DNA from: Nodularia sp. LEGE 06071
GTDB lineage: Bacteria > Cyanobacteriota > Cyanobacteriia > Cyanobacteriales > Nostocaceae
Assembly (NCBI RefSeq): GCF_015207755.1
Contig: NZ_JADEWH010000002.1
Location: 372,001 to 436,000 of the forward strand
Direction of reading: 5' to 3'
DNA length: 64,000 bases
Shown in pieces: positions 9,257 through 19,147 of this stretch. A program made the translations under genes and the position numbers. Under the pieces are notes generated by a model. That model had not been told where the DNA came from. It made no database searches and saw only the letters and a program-made list of their open reading frames with translations. The first letter of the stretch is position 1, and every line of letters starts with the position of its first letter.

Positions 9257-10489
9257 TTGCTGCCGTTAAACATTGTAGTTATTGGGGGTGGGGCGGCCGG
9301 ATTTTTTGGCGCGATCGCTTGTGCTAAAGTTAATCCTCACGCCCAAGTCACGTTACTCGAAGCTAGTCGTCAACCACTGGCGAAAGTCCTAATTTCCGGT
9401 GGAGGACGCTGTAACGTCACTCACGCTTGCTTTGAACCAGAGAGATTAGTCCTAAATTACCCCAGAGGTGGAAAAGCTCTGCGGGGTGCTTTTAGCCGCT
9501 TTCAAGCTCAAGATACAGTCGCTTGGTTTACAGACCACGGTGTACATCTGAAAACAGAAGCCGATGGGCGGATGTTTCCCATTACAGATAATTCCGAAAC
9601 CATAGTGGAATGTCTAATTAAAGCCACAGCCAAATTTGGGGTAGAATTACGCCTGGGAACACCAGTAGTGTCCGTCAAAAAAGTTAACCCAGAAGCAGGA
9701 TTTGAAATTCTGTTGAAATCGGGAGAAACGAAAAAGTGCGATCGCCTACTCTTAGCCACAGGAAGCAACCCTGTGGGTTATAAAATTGCCAGGGACTTTG
9801 GTCATCACATCGAACCCCCTGTACCGTCTTTATTTACCTTTAATATTCCCGACCCCAATCTCAGAGCATTGGCTGGCGTGAGTGTTCCGACTGTGCAGTT
9901 ACGGTTAGCTGGTACAGGAAAACCCCCACTCGAACAAACTGGACCATTATTAATTACCCACTGGGGTATGAGTGGCCCGGCTGTCCTCAAACTTTCGGCT
10001 TGGGGTGCGAGATTTCTCCACGAAAACCGCTATCAAGCCACATTATTAGTCAATTGGCTCCCTGATTTCAGCGCCGAACAAGGGCGACAAAAAATCTTAG
10101 CCGTCAAAACACAATGGGGCCAAAAAGCGATCGCCTTGCATCGCGGCGTTGATCTACCCCACCGCCTTTGGCAATACATTGTAGACCGTGCAGGTATTAC
10201 CACAGAAGAGCGGTGGGCAGAAATATCCAACAAAAAATTAAATCAGCTAGTGCAAGAACTGACTCAAGGAGAATACTTAATCAAAGGAAAAGGAGTGTTT
10301 AAAGAAGAATTTGTCACCTGCGGCGGTGTCAACCTCAAACAAGTCAACTTTAAGACAATGGAGAGTAAGTTAATTCCTGGTCTTTACTTTGCCGGAGAAA
10401 TTTTAGATATTGATGGCATTACCGGTGGTTTTAACTTCCAAAGTGCTTGGACTACCTCATATTTAGCTGGCAACGCCATGAGTAGCTAA
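9257..10489 (+). CDS. HI0933-family FAD-dependent oxidoreductase
   Basis: A 410-residue flavoprotein of the HI0933/YhiN/BaiN family. The N-terminus has the FAD motif GGGAAG (residues 10-15), followed by SGGGRCN, a hallmark of the family; the C-terminus has FAGEILDIDGITGGFNFQ, which binds FAD. The start is TTG at 9257, just before the conserved beta strand; no ATG precedes the motif in frame. Members use NAD(P)H in several redox reactions, and the specific substrate is not known here. It lies 52 bases after rubredoxin, so a shared redox role is possible but unproven. Confidence 0.85.
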   Translation: MLPLNIVVIGGGAAGFFGAIACAKVNPHAQVTLLEASRQPLAKVLISGGGRCNVTHACFEPERLVLNYPRGGKALRGAFSRFQAQDTVAWFTDHGVHLKTEADGRMFPITDNSETIVECLIKATAKFGVELRLGTPVVSVKKVNPEAGFEILLKSGETKKCDRLLLATGSNPVGYKIARDFGHHIEPPVPSLFTFNIPDPNLRALAGVSVPTVQLRLAGTGKPPLEQTGPLLITHWGMSGPAVLKLSAWGARFLHENRYQATLLVNWLPDFSAEQGRQKILAVKTQWGQKAIALHRGVDLPHRLWQYIVDRAGITTEERWAEISNKKLNQLVQELTQGEYLIKGKGVFKEEFVTCGGVNLKQVNFKTMESKLIPGLYFAGEILDIDGITGGFNFQSAWTTSYLAGNAMSS

Positions 10490-10588
10490 AATCGTATAAA
10501 TAAATACATAGAATTAGGCAATATTGTACTCAAAATGTCAAAATATCCTAATTTTATGAGTATTACGTTTTTACACATCATTGTGTTT

Positions 10589-10772
10589 TTGACATACCTC
10601 CTCTTCTTGAAGGAGAGAGGATTCCTTAACGCTTCATTGGGTCGATGCTCCCGAAATAGTCTTACCATCCCTCGACGTTCGTTTAAAGTCTCCCAATGCC
10701 CTCTGGCGACTATATTCTAATATTACCAGAAAGCCGTCCTAAAAGGACGGGGCTTGTATCCCATTATTTTCG
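10589..10772 (-). mobile_element. Short IS200/IS605-like remnant B (184 bp)
   Basis: On the minus strand the element starts after TTGAC (revcomp of 10773-10777) with a left-end hairpin (GCCCCGTCC / GGACGGC, about 10731-10756) and ends at TCAA (10589-10592) behind a right-end hairpin (CCTC...GAGG, about 10595-10620). Only the two ends are left, with about 110 bp between them. Its left end is nearly the same as that of element A. Confidence 0.7.
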
Positions 10773-10783
10773 GTCAAAATATC

Positions 10784-10984
10784 TAGGACTTACGCACTGT
10801 ATAAATTTCTGATTTTGTGAGTTAACGGAAATAGGACATTTCAGGCTTTTATCAATACATCCCTGAATCAATAGCGTAGACTTAGCCCGCCCCAGGCATC
10901 GCCTAAAAAGTGTGGGAAAATCAAGGTTTAATGCCTAAAATCCATACCCCCTATTTGGTTTGTCCTGTCAATGCGTAAGTCCTA
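10784..10984. mobile_element. MITE with 13-bp perfect inverted ends
   Basis: It begins TAGGACTTACGCA and ends with the exact inverse TGCGTAAGTCCTA, 201 bp in all, with no coding capacity. Both ends are flanked by ATATC, which looks like a 5-bp target duplication; a TA duplication with 11-bp ends is the other reading. It lies directly after element B. Confidence 0.75.
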
Positions 10985-11661
10985 ATATCCATCATATTCA
11001 AATATAAAGTTTTAGTAAATGTTACATAAAGATTGAATATTTGTATAAACTTTACTTTGCAGTAATATTAGGATAAGACTTAGATTGTATCTTGCACCTC
11101 TCCGTAGTGAACCAGAAACCGTAAACAGATGGGCGATATAACTACCTAATTTTTATGGTCTTTTTTCGCTAAATCAAGGTTTGGGTTTAATACTGAGTAA
11201 CTAAATTAAATCGCTAATTTTTATGAGTGCAAGATGTGATTTAGGTAATAAAAATCTACATTTTCTGAACTTGACCGCTAACATCAGGTAATTTGTACAT
11301 CAGTACAATTGTGTAATCTACTGTTTCTGGAGGAGATGTGCCCTGTAAATGAGATATTAAATCTCCATCTAAACCTATTTTGTTGATGCAATATCAGTAA
11401 AACACAGTTTGACTTACAGTGTTGTAAAAATTTGTAAAGCTGTGATATCTGCATCCACTAATTTTCATAATCACTACTTTCTGCTCAGACAAAAATAGAA
11501 TTTTTGTGCAGACATTTACTGGTTGAGAAAAAAAGTTTGGTATCTTATTGAACCTTAAGAGTAAAAAAAATTTCACAACACCGTGTTATGAGGTGCTGAA
11601 ATCGAGCATTTTCCATAGATTGTATTTAACATAGCCAACTTAGATCCAGTGTTAACGAACT
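10985..11661. promoter_or_regulatory. Long leader region before the polysaccharide locus
   Basis: About 680 bp without a gene, AT-rich, ahead of the first polysaccharide gene. It should hold the promoter and a long 5' leader. GCAAGATGTGATT at 11230 and an inverse-like GATTGTATCTTGCAC at 11083 form a loose inverted repeat (CAAGAT / ATCTTG). I cannot assign a regulator or a transcription start. Confidence 0.4.
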
Positions 11662-13101
11662 ATGAACAATCAAAGTATTAAAGTTGATAAATTGAACGAA
11701 GCTGCACTAGATTTACGTGCGCCTGTACGCCTGAGACTACGGAAAGGCTCATGGTCGCTGCGATTGATCACACTGATATCGTTAGATTACATTTTTCTAT
11801 TCGTTGCTTGGACATTAGCTGAATATTATACTGCCTCAGAGCCTTCTCTTTGGTATACAAATGAATACTACTTACCAAACTTAATAACAATATTAATTCA
11901 AATAGGTACACTATGTTTGGAAGGTAATTATCAAACCGGGCGAAAACGTTATGACTATTGGAATATTATCAAAAGCCTGACTTTTGCACATGGATTAATC
12001 ATATTAATCCACTTTCTGCACGAATCATCTGTAGAACTTACTACTTCAGAATTGATATATTCTTGGTTATTCAGCTTATTTTTTGTCTACATTGGTAGAT
12101 TAGGAATAGCTGTTACAGTCAACTATTTTCGCCAAATCAAATTATTAGGACGGAATGCAGTTTTTATCATCTGTAATTCTCAAGATAATGAACAAATAAT
12201 TAGTCTACTAAACAAAGAAAATAAATACATCATTCGGGGCATAGAAGCTCCCAAAGCCTTAGATAGATCCTATCGCCAAAACACTGTAGAAAAGCTGAAA
12301 GAATTAGGTGTCACAGAAGTTTTTATTTCTTGGGATGCTATCAAAAATAGAATGTTTTTATACTGGTTATTTGAAGTTGATGGTATAACCGTACACATTT
12401 TACCAATGGAATTAAAACGAATTCATCGAAAAGTCGATTTTCAAAAAATAGGTGGAATGACTTGTATAAATTTTCCTTGTGCAGTTATTACAGGGAAAGA
12501 TTTTTGGATCAAGCGAACTTTTGATTTTTGTTTTACTGCTTTATTCCTCATGTTCACATTTCCCATTTATATAGCAATATCTCTAGCTATAAAAATGGAT
12601 TCCCCCGGTTCGATATTTTATAGACAGACTCGTGTAGGTTTACATGGACAAACATTCCAAGTATGGAAGTTCCGTACTATGAGGGCTGATGCAGAAAAAT
12701 TACAAAAAGAACTAGAAGCTTTAAATGAAACAAAAGATGGTATCCTCTTTAAAATAAAAGAAGATCCTCGCATTACTCATATAGGTAAATTTCTGCGTCG
12801 TTATAGTTTGGATGAATTGCCTCAACTCTTTAACGTTTTATGCGGGGAGATGAGTCTAGTTGGTCCTCGCCCTTTACCAACTAGAGATGTCGATAATTTT
12901 TCTGAAAGCCATTTTATTCGTCATGAAGTTTTACCTGGAATTACCGGACTATGGCAAGTTTCCGGACGTTCAGATATGCTCGATTTTGAGCAAGTCATAA
13001 ATCTTGATATTAGCTACATTGAAAATTGGTCACTGCGATTAGATTTTGAAATTTTGCTCAAAACAATTAGCGTTGTTTTAAAAAAAGAAGGAGCATATTA
13101 A
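11662..13101 (+). CDS. Polyprenyl-phosphate glycosylphosphotransferase (WcaJ/CpsE-like)
   Basis: A 479-residue membrane protein that starts surface-polysaccharide synthesis by moving a sugar-1-phosphate to undecaprenyl phosphate. The N-terminal half has four to five membrane helices (residues 30-160) and a CoA-binding-like domain (about 170-260). The C-terminal catalytic domain starts at KRTFDFCFTALFL (about 289) and has FYRQTRVG, WKFRTM, RRYSLDELPQL, GEMSLVGPRP and PGITGLWQVSGR, all typical of bacterial sugar transferases. It is the first gene of the locus and lies 18 bases before a broken GT2 gene. The sugar is unknown (glucose or galactose are common). Confidence 0.93.
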   Translation: MNNQSIKVDKLNEAALDLRAPVRLRLRKGSWSLRLITLISLDYIFLFVAWTLAEYYTASEPSLWYTNEYYLPNLITILIQIGTLCLEGNYQTGRKRYDYWNIIKSLTFAHGLIILIHFLHESSVELTTSELIYSWLFSLFFVYIGRLGIAVTVNYFRQIKLLGRNAVFIICNSQDNEQIISLLNKENKYIIRGIEAPKALDRSYRQNTVEKLKELGVTEVFISWDAIKNRMFLYWLFEVDGITVHILPMELKRIHRKVDFQKIGGMTCINFPCAVITGKDFWIKRTFDFCFTALFLMFTFPIYIAISLAIKMDSPGSIFYRQTRVGLHGQTFQVWKFRTMRADAEKLQKELEALNETKDGILFKIKEDPRITHIGKFLRRYSLDELPQLFNVLCGEMSLVGPRPLPTRDVDNFSESHFIRHEVLPGITGLWQVSGRSDMLDFEQVINLDISYIENWSLRLDFEILLKTISVVLKKEGAY

Positions 13102-13119
13102 AAATAGGCACAAAAAAAT

Positions 13120-13799
13120 ATGAAACCTGACGTATCTGTGATTATTCCGGCATATAACACTGAAACTTATATTGCCCAATCAATAGAGTCTGTATTATTA
13201 CAAACTCTGAATAACATTGAAATTATTGTTGTAATGGAAAACAGGGTTTGCATCTGGGGTTATCAAAGCCCTTGTTCAAACGAAATTTTTTAATTCAAAA
13301 TGGTATTCAGTATGATGAGAAGCTAGATATAGCTGAAGATTTTTGGTTAGACTTAAAGTGCTTAATTGATGGCGCACGCTTTGTACTTGTACCTGAACCA
13401 TATTATTTCTATCGCTCCCGGTCAGGTTCTTTAGTATCCTCAAGTCCCAGAAAAAATCTTGAGAAATCTTGTCATAAAATTGAAAAATTCATTAGAGAAG
13501 AGGATGCAGTTCACAGTTATCCTAATTTATTTCGAGCTTTGTCCAAAAGTTTTACAGTCTTCAAAAGAAACTTAGCTTATTACCGTGTAGTTGAACCGCT
13601 AAAGCAAAAAAAATGGTTATCTGCCTTGATTCAGATGGTATACAACCCCTATTTTTTTATCCACGTTTTCTTTCAAATCCCAGGGATAATTGACCGCAGA
13701 ATTCAATATTATTTATTGGGAAATAAATCAGCATTGAAATTGCTGTATCATGCCAAAAAAAAACCTGGAAAACCTAAAATTAATAAGTCAATAAATTAA
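13120..13799 (+). pseudogene. GT2 glycosyltransferase broken by internal deletion
   Basis: The ATG at 13120 opens a normal GT2 N-terminus ([20 protein letters not shown] to IEIIVV), but right where the DDGS/T nucleotide-binding motif should follow, the frame slips to unrelated residues and stops at 13293. The other frame, from about 13230, gives [19 protein letters not shown] and then a normal GT2 C-terminal half to 13799, including AEDFWLDLKCL. About 100 residues including the catalytic Asp motifs are missing. The C-terminal part could start from TTG 13248 but would not be a working transferase. The gene sits 3 bases before the flippase start. Confidence 0.85.
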
Positions 13800-13802
13800 A
13801 TA

Positions 13803-15257
13803 ATGGGACAAAAAAAGCTCCTAAAAAATTCATTGTCACTTTTAGTAAATCGTTTAACACAGGGATTTACAACTTTCGTAATTAGTGCAGCCATAGCTCG
13901 TAATCTAGGCGCTCATGTACTAGGGCAATACTTACTAGCAATCAGCTACTACTACATTTTTGTCAACCTCTTTTCCCAAGGACTTAAAACCTTATTTACC
14001 AGAGAACTAGCTCGCAATCCCACAGAAACGCCTGTTTATCTGGTTAGTGGTTCTATATTGCAGTTAATTTTCAGCATCATTGGTTATGTATTACTAGTTA
14101 TTGTTGTATTCTTATTACCCTATGCTTCTGATACTTCAGTTATTTGCTATATTCTGGGCTTAACTATCGTGCCTTTTGCGCTTTCTAACATCACAGAAGC
14201 GATTTTTCAAGCTCAAGAAAGAATGTACCTAATAGCTGTATCTACAGTACCAGTTTACATACTGCGTTTAGTAGCCATGCTTTGGGTAATGCAATTGAAT
14301 TATGGCATTAAACATATTGCTGGAATCTTGGTAATTTCAGAATTTTTGATTCTGGCGATAGAATGGCTGTTGCTAATTAAAATAGTTAAACCAAAGTGGC
14401 AAATTAGTCCAAATTTCATGTGGAATACCACCAAGAATGCTAGAACATTTTTTGCTATTGAAGGTATAGGAATTATTGCCAGTAAGACCGATGTACTTAT
14501 CATATCTCTTTTAGGTAGCGAGTTGTTCGTAGGTCTTTATGGTGCAGTAGGACAACTGATGCAACCCTTCTTTATTATTGCTAGTAGTTTAATGTTGGCA
14601 GCATTTCCTGGTATGTCAAAAGCAGTAGATTTAGGACGTGAACAGCAGCGCCAAGTGACTGAAAATATTATTGAAATGCTACTTTGTATGGCGTTACCTT
14701 TTTTAGTAGGGCTATTATTTTTTGGCAATGAATTGCTAATATTTGTTTATCAAGAAGAAAATTTTCTCCAGGCAAATGTAATTTTACGGATTATTTCGCT
14801 AACACTTATTACATCCATATTTTCTCGAACCTTCAGCTATGTACTGATTGCTAATGGATTTGAGAAATTTAACCTCATAGAAGTAGTTGTCACAACTGTT
14901 GTTGGTGGATTGGCAGGTATAGTATTGGTTTCTCAATTTAAATTAGTCGGTGCAGCATTCATGAGTTGGGTAATGGCTTTTACTAACCTGAGCTTACTTA
15001 TGTATGCTGTATATAGTCGGCTATTTTCATTGCGTTTATGGCGGGTTTTTCGTCGCCCATTAATCATCTGTGGATTAATGTCTATTGTTCTATTTGTCCT
15101 GAAAAATCTGAGTTTAAATTTCTTAATAACTCTGATAATCGCCACTTCTTTTTATCTTGTATTTGCTAGTTTAATTGCTATTTATGCACTTGGAGGTTAC
15201 CTTTCTACGTGGCAGAAAATTTCAAATGCATGGAATAAAACTGTACCTAAAAGATGA
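13803..15257 (+). CDS. Polysaccharide flippase, Wzx-like (PST/MOP family)
   Basis: A 484-residue protein with about 12 to 14 hydrophobic helices over its whole length. The N-terminus (SLSLLVNRLTQGFTTFVISA, then IARNLGAHVLGQYLLA) has the polysaccharide-transport pattern of Wzx-type flippases, which move lipid-linked repeat units across the plasma membrane. It lies between the broken GT2 and a GT4 in the same direction, in line with a Wzx/Wzy pathway together with the polymerase at 16583. Confidence 0.9.
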   Translation: MGQKKLLKNSLSLLVNRLTQGFTTFVISAAIARNLGAHVLGQYLLAISYYYIFVNLFSQGLKTLFTRELARNPTETPVYLVSGSILQLIFSIIGYVLLVIVVFLLPYASDTSVICYILGLTIVPFALSNITEAIFQAQERMYLIAVSTVPVYILRLVAMLWVMQLNYGIKHIAGILVISEFLILAIEWLLLIKIVKPKWQISPNFMWNTTKNARTFFAIEGIGIIASKTDVLIISLLGSELFVGLYGAVGQLMQPFFIIASSLMLAAFPGMSKAVDLGREQQRQVTENIIEMLLCMALPFLVGLLFFGNELLIFVYQEENFLQANVILRIISLTLITSIFSRTFSYVLIANGFEKFNLIEVVVTTVVGGLAGIVLVSQFKLVGAAFMSWVMAFTNLSLLMYAVYSRLFSLRLWRVFRRPLIICGLMSIVLFVLKNLSLNFLITLIIATSFYLVFASLIAIYALGGYLSTWQKISNAWNKTVPKR

Positions 15258-15461
15258 AATTACTAATTATTAAATATAAAACTATACCATTTCCATATGA
15301 AGACCCATAGAAAGAACCCCATGAACTGCGGAAACTCTCCTGATCCCTACAGCCCTTTTCCTAAAGGAGACACTACGTGAAGGTAATTGGAGGTTGGGAG
15401 GGGTCAAAATAATGTGCAGTATGGCTACGCCACGCCAAATATTACAGAAACTTCGTGTTAG
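15258..15461. repeat. Spacer with dispersed-repeat fragment
   Basis: A 204-bp break in an otherwise tight operon. The stretch at about 15396-15425, read on the minus strand (CTGCACATTATTTTGACCCC), matches 62223-62245 with few changes, so the spacer has taken up a dispersed repeat. It may separate the locus into two transcripts. Confidence 0.45.
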
Positions 15462-16583
15462 ATGATACATAAAAAAATGAAAATTTGTTTATTGCATTTT
15501 GGTTTTGATGAATACAGTATACAATTGGCAAATAGCTTAGCCGAATACATTGATTTGAATCTAATTCAAACCGAAAAAGTGTCAGCCATAAGTAAAGATA
15601 TTTTAGATCCACGCATCCGTGTATTTCGGTTAAAAAAACCCCGTACTCGTGATCCGCGCAATCTACTTGTAATGAATAAAATGATGCACCTCATTAGAGA
15701 GGTACAACCGGATGTACTGCACGTTCAGGAGACTAACGAACCTTGGTATGACTTGACGCTGTTGCTAAACAAAATGCCACCTTTAGTTACTACTATTCAC
15801 GACGTATTCCGTCACCCAGGCGATCGCGATCTGATCCCAGGTTCCGAGTATACGCGCAGAATAGCTTTCTATCGTTCTCAGCAGCTAATTGTCCACTCTA
15901 AATTGCTTAAGGACGTTCTAACACAACAATTCCGCTTACCTGAAAAACGAATTAATGTTCTGCCCCATGGAGAACTTGGCACTCTGTTTCAACACTGGGC
16001 AGATGATACAGTATATCCTCGCGAACCTTACACACTGCTATTTTTCGGACGCATTTGGCCTTATAAAGGTTTGAAATATTTATTGCAAGCCATGCCTCTG
16101 GTTGCTGAACGTATTCCCGAAGTCAAGTTAATTATTGCAGGACGGGGAGAAAATATCGATCAACTCTTGAATTATTGGGATAGAACACGCTGCGAAGTTT
16201 TACACAATTTTATCCCTGTTGAAGCTGTCGCAGCTTTATTTAAGCGCAGTGCGGCAGTAGTTCTGCCCTATATTGAATCTTCCCAAAGTGGAGTAGCGGC
16301 AATTGCCTATGCTATGGGAACGCCAGTTATTGCATCCAATATCGGCGGTTTAGGGGAAATGATTCGACACGAACAAGATGGTCTGCTTGTGCCACCTCAA
16401 GATATTCATGCTTTGGCTAATGCGATCATTCGGCTGTTGAGTGATTCTAACTTGCAACACAAGATGCAGAAAGGAGCATTGGCTCGCTGTCAAGAAGATT
16501 TGAATTGGTCAAATATTGCTGCTCAAACTGTAGAGGTTTACAGTAAAGCCATCACCAGCAAAAATACCCCACAATTTGGCTGA
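15462..16583 (+). CDS. GT4-family glycosyltransferase
   Basis: A 373-residue GT-B transferase. The C-terminal half has the GT4 pattern: LLFFGRIWPYKGLKYLLQA, LIIAGRGENI, then PYIESSQSGVAAIAYAMGTPVIAS with NIGGLGEMI, and DGLLVPPQD. The Gly-rich and acidic parts of this segment bind the nucleotide sugar. The N-terminal domain has LHVQETNEPWYDL and TTIHDVFRHPGD. It is likely bound to the inner face of the membrane. Two start codons are possible (15462 and 15477). The stop overlaps the start of the polymerase gene by one base, so translation is coupled. Confidence 0.92.
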   Translation: MIHKKMKICLLHFGFDEYSIQLANSLAEYIDLNLIQTEKVSAISKDILDPRIRVFRLKKPRTRDPRNLLVMNKMMHLIREVQPDVLHVQETNEPWYDLTLLLNKMPPLVTTIHDVFRHPGDRDLIPGSEYTRRIAFYRSQQLIVHSKLLKDVLTQQFRLPEKRINVLPHGELGTLFQHWADDTVYPREPYTLLFFGRIWPYKGLKYLLQAMPLVAERIPEVKLIIAGRGENIDQLLNYWDRTRCEVLHNFIPVEAVAALFKRSAAVVLPYIESSQSGVAAIAYAMGTPVIASNIGGLGEMIRHEQDGLLVPPQDIHALANAIIRLLSDSNLQHKMQKGALARCQEDLNWSNIAAQTVEVYSKAITSKNTPQFG

Positions 16584-17893
16584 TGAAAAAAAATCTGTTA
16601 TTTGCCGAAAAAGCTTTTACAGTTCTATCGTTATTACATTATTCTGGCGGGCCATTAGTTGTGATCGCGGCAGGAGGTATGAGCGAAGGAGATGGATCAG
16701 GAGGATCTGCTGATTTTGCCGTGGTTCAGTTGGTCTTTTTAGTGATTTATCTGGTTACCTTTTGTTTACTTGTCTTGCGTTGGAAAAAAGTAATTAATGT
16801 CATAACTAAAGATGGGTTGATATGGGCCTTGGTCATCCTGGCTCTGTTCTCCATTTTTTGGTCTGATGTGCCGAATCTCACTAGAACCCGTAGTATAGCC
16901 CTTTTTGGGACAACTCTTTTTTCACTTTACTTAGCCAGTCGCTACACTTTAAAAGAGCAGTTGCAACTTCTAGCATGGACATTTGGTATAGCTATATTCG
17001 CAAGTTGTGTATTTATTCTAGGATTGCCAAAATACGGGCGAATGACTGGAGTTCATTGGGGAGCTTGGCGGGGAATTTATTATCATAAAAATGTTCTGGG
17101 CAAAGTCATGGCTCCCAGTGTATTTGTGTTTTTATTAATGGCGTTGGAAACACAAAAAAGAAGGAACTTTTATTTGTTCATGAGCATTTTATCAATCTTC
17201 TTAATCATCAGGTCAGGCTCATCATCCCCACTAGGGAATGTTTTTATCATGACCTTGGTATTATCTTTAGTTCGTGTTGTCCGGTGGCGATATGATTATA
17301 TGATTCCGGGCTTAGTTGCTCTTGTCACACTAAGCACAATCTTACAAATATTTTTGCAGAGTAATGCAGAAGCTATCGCAGCTTTATTCGGTAAAGATTT
17401 AACGCTAACTGGTCGAACAAATATGTGGCCATATATCTTTGATAAAATTTGGGAACGTCCTTGGTTGGGTTATGGATTTGGTGCTTTCTGGTTAGGCTTA
17501 CAGGGTCACTCTGCCTATGTCTGGTACGGAGCTGGTTGGAAATCTCCAAACAGCCATAATGGTTATTTCGATCTCTTGCTAGAGTTGGGATTCGTAGGCT
17601 TATCAATATATCTGGTCGGATTTTTCACGAGTTTATGGAAGGGACTAAATTATCTCCGATTCGTTAAAACTCCTGATGGCTTTTGGCCAGTAATATATCT
17701 CATATATATTGTCCTAGCCAATTTTACAGAAAGTACATTAATTATCCAAAACGATTTTTTCTTGGTAATTCAATTCTCAATATTCTTTGGATTACGCGTA
17801 CCTCAATCACCAGTAATTGACTCTGGTTTAACGCAGGAAATACCAGGAGTTAGAGATAACAAAAAGAAATTTAAAAATACTCTATATAAATAA
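16583..17893 (+). CDS. O-antigen ligase/polymerase-like membrane protein (Wzy-like)
   Basis: A 436-residue protein with about ten hydrophobic helices and the Wzy_C/O-antigen ligase signature: a large periplasmic loop (about residues 270-330) with GRTNMWPYIFDKIWERPWLGYGFG and a downstream SHNGYFDLLLELGFVG block, whose Arg and His are conserved in the family. In a Wzx/Wzy locus the best guess is repeat-unit polymerase; ligase activity cannot be ruled out. It overlaps the GT4 gene before it by one base and lies 2 bases before the next. Confidence 0.88.
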   Translation: MKKNLLFAEKAFTVLSLLHYSGGPLVVIAAGGMSEGDGSGGSADFAVVQLVFLVIYLVTFCLLVLRWKKVINVITKDGLIWALVILALFSIFWSDVPNLTRTRSIALFGTTLFSLYLASRYTLKEQLQLLAWTFGIAIFASCVFILGLPKYGRMTGVHWGAWRGIYYHKNVLGKVMAPSVFVFLLMALETQKRRNFYLFMSILSIFLIIRSGSSSPLGNVFIMTLVLSLVRVVRWRYDYMIPGLVALVTLSTILQIFLQSNAEAIAALFGKDLTLTGRTNMWPYIFDKIWERPWLGYGFGAFWLGLQGHSAYVWYGAGWKSPNSHNGYFDLLLELGFVGLSIYLVGFFTSLWKGLNYLRFVKTPDGFWPVIYLIYIVLANFTESTLIIQNDFFLVIQFSIFFGLRVPQSPVIDSGLTQEIPGVRDNKKKFKNTLYK

Positions 17894-17895
17894 TT

Positions 17896-19089
17896 ATGTT
17901 GCCAAAAAATATGGATATGACTAATAACAATCCACCAGAAAGAATTAGAGTATTAATGCTTGGTGCTAGTCTCGATATCCAGGGAGGAATTACATCAGTT
18001 GAAAAACTAATTCTCGATCATCTACCTCCAGAATTACAAGTTCACCATGTTGGCACATTTGCCCCCGGATCTGCACGGCATAACGCTATAGTATTTATCA
18101 AAGCAATTAAGAAACTTGTGTGGGCTTTGCTGCAAGCAGAAGCTGACATAGTTCACATTCATTTTGCTGAACGAGGCAGTACTCTTCGCAAAGCAATCAT
18201 TGTACTGATTTTATTAATTTTTCGCCAGCCTTTTATTCTTCATGCTCACGGTGCAACATTTCAAGAATTTTATGCTGGACTTCCTAGTTTGATACAGTAT
18301 TTTTTAGGAAACTTATTTGGTAAATGTAATAAGTTTATCGCCCTATCTGAAAGTTGGAAATCTTATTATTCAAAAGTATTTCAGTTGGAAGAAAGTCAAA
18401 TTACAGTCCTACATAATCCTGTGAAATTTCCATCGAATGTTCCAGATCGTCAGGGACATCCTTTGGTAAAATTTATTTTTTTGGGGCTGATTGGCAAACG
18501 TGGCGGCGCACTAGATTTAGCTAAGTCTATTATTGCTTTTCCTAAGCAAGATAAAGGAGCATTTGATTTGATTAGGGCATTGGCAGCATTGCCAGAATCA
18601 GATAAGAATTGTGCAGAATTAGTTTTGGCAGGAAATGGAGATTTAGAAATAGCTCAAAATCTCATCAAAGAACTAGGAATTGAAAACAAAATTACTATTT
18701 ATGAGTGGTTAAATCCTGCACAGAGAGATGCTCTCATGGCAGAAGCAGATGCATTTGTCTTGCCTTCCTATAATGAAGGTCTTCCTATGTCAATGTTAGA
18801 GGCTATGGCTTGGGGTTTGCCTGTGATTGTAACGCCAGTTGGTGGCATCCCTGAAGTAATTGATCACAATAAAAATGGTCTCATAGTAGAACCAGGAAAT
18901 CAGGAACAGTTAGTTGAAGCCATACAAATCCTCATTAGAAATCAAGCCTTAAGATATTCATTGGGAAGTGCGGCTCGTACTAGTATTGAGTACTTAGACA
19001 TCAAAAATTACATGAATTCCCTGTTAGATGTGTATACATCAATAATTAAAGAAAAAACTAATTTTAGTCGCAAAAAAAAGATAATCTAA
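17896..19089 (+). CDS. GT4-family glycosyltransferase
   Basis: A 397-residue GT-B enzyme. N-terminal: RVLMLGASLDIQGGITSVEK, then DIVHIHFAERGS and LHAHGATFQEFY. C-terminal: FIFLGLIGKRGG, ELVLAGNGDLEIA and LPSYNEGLPMSMLEAMAWG followed by PVGGIPEVI, the GT4 nucleotide-sugar-binding segment with the EGLP and E-A-M pattern. Between residues about 200 and 235 there is an insert (DLAKSIIAFPKQDKGAFDL) seen in some family members. It works on the cytoplasmic side on lipid-linked sugars. It lies 2 bases after the polymerase gene. Confidence 0.92.
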   Translation: MLPKNMDMTNNNPPERIRVLMLGASLDIQGGITSVEKLILDHLPPELQVHHVGTFAPGSARHNAIVFIKAIKKLVWALLQAEADIVHIHFAERGSTLRKAIIVLILLIFRQPFILHAHGATFQEFYAGLPSLIQYFLGNLFGKCNKFIALSESWKSYYSKVFQLEESQITVLHNPVKFPSNVPDRQGHPLVKFIFLGLIGKRGGALDLAKSIIAFPKQDKGAFDLIRALAALPESDKNCAELVLAGNGDLEIAQNLIKELGIENKITIYEWLNPAQRDALMAEADAFVLPSYNEGLPMSMLEAMAWGLPVIVTPVGGIPEVIDHNKNGLIVEPGNQEQLVEAIQILIRNQALRYSLGSAARTSIEYLDIKNYMNSLLDVYTSIIKEKTNFSRKKKII

Positions 19090-19147
19090 TCAAATATCTA
19101 CAATTTTCTCAAACTTTCCCATTATGACAATTTGGAGATAGCCCAAT

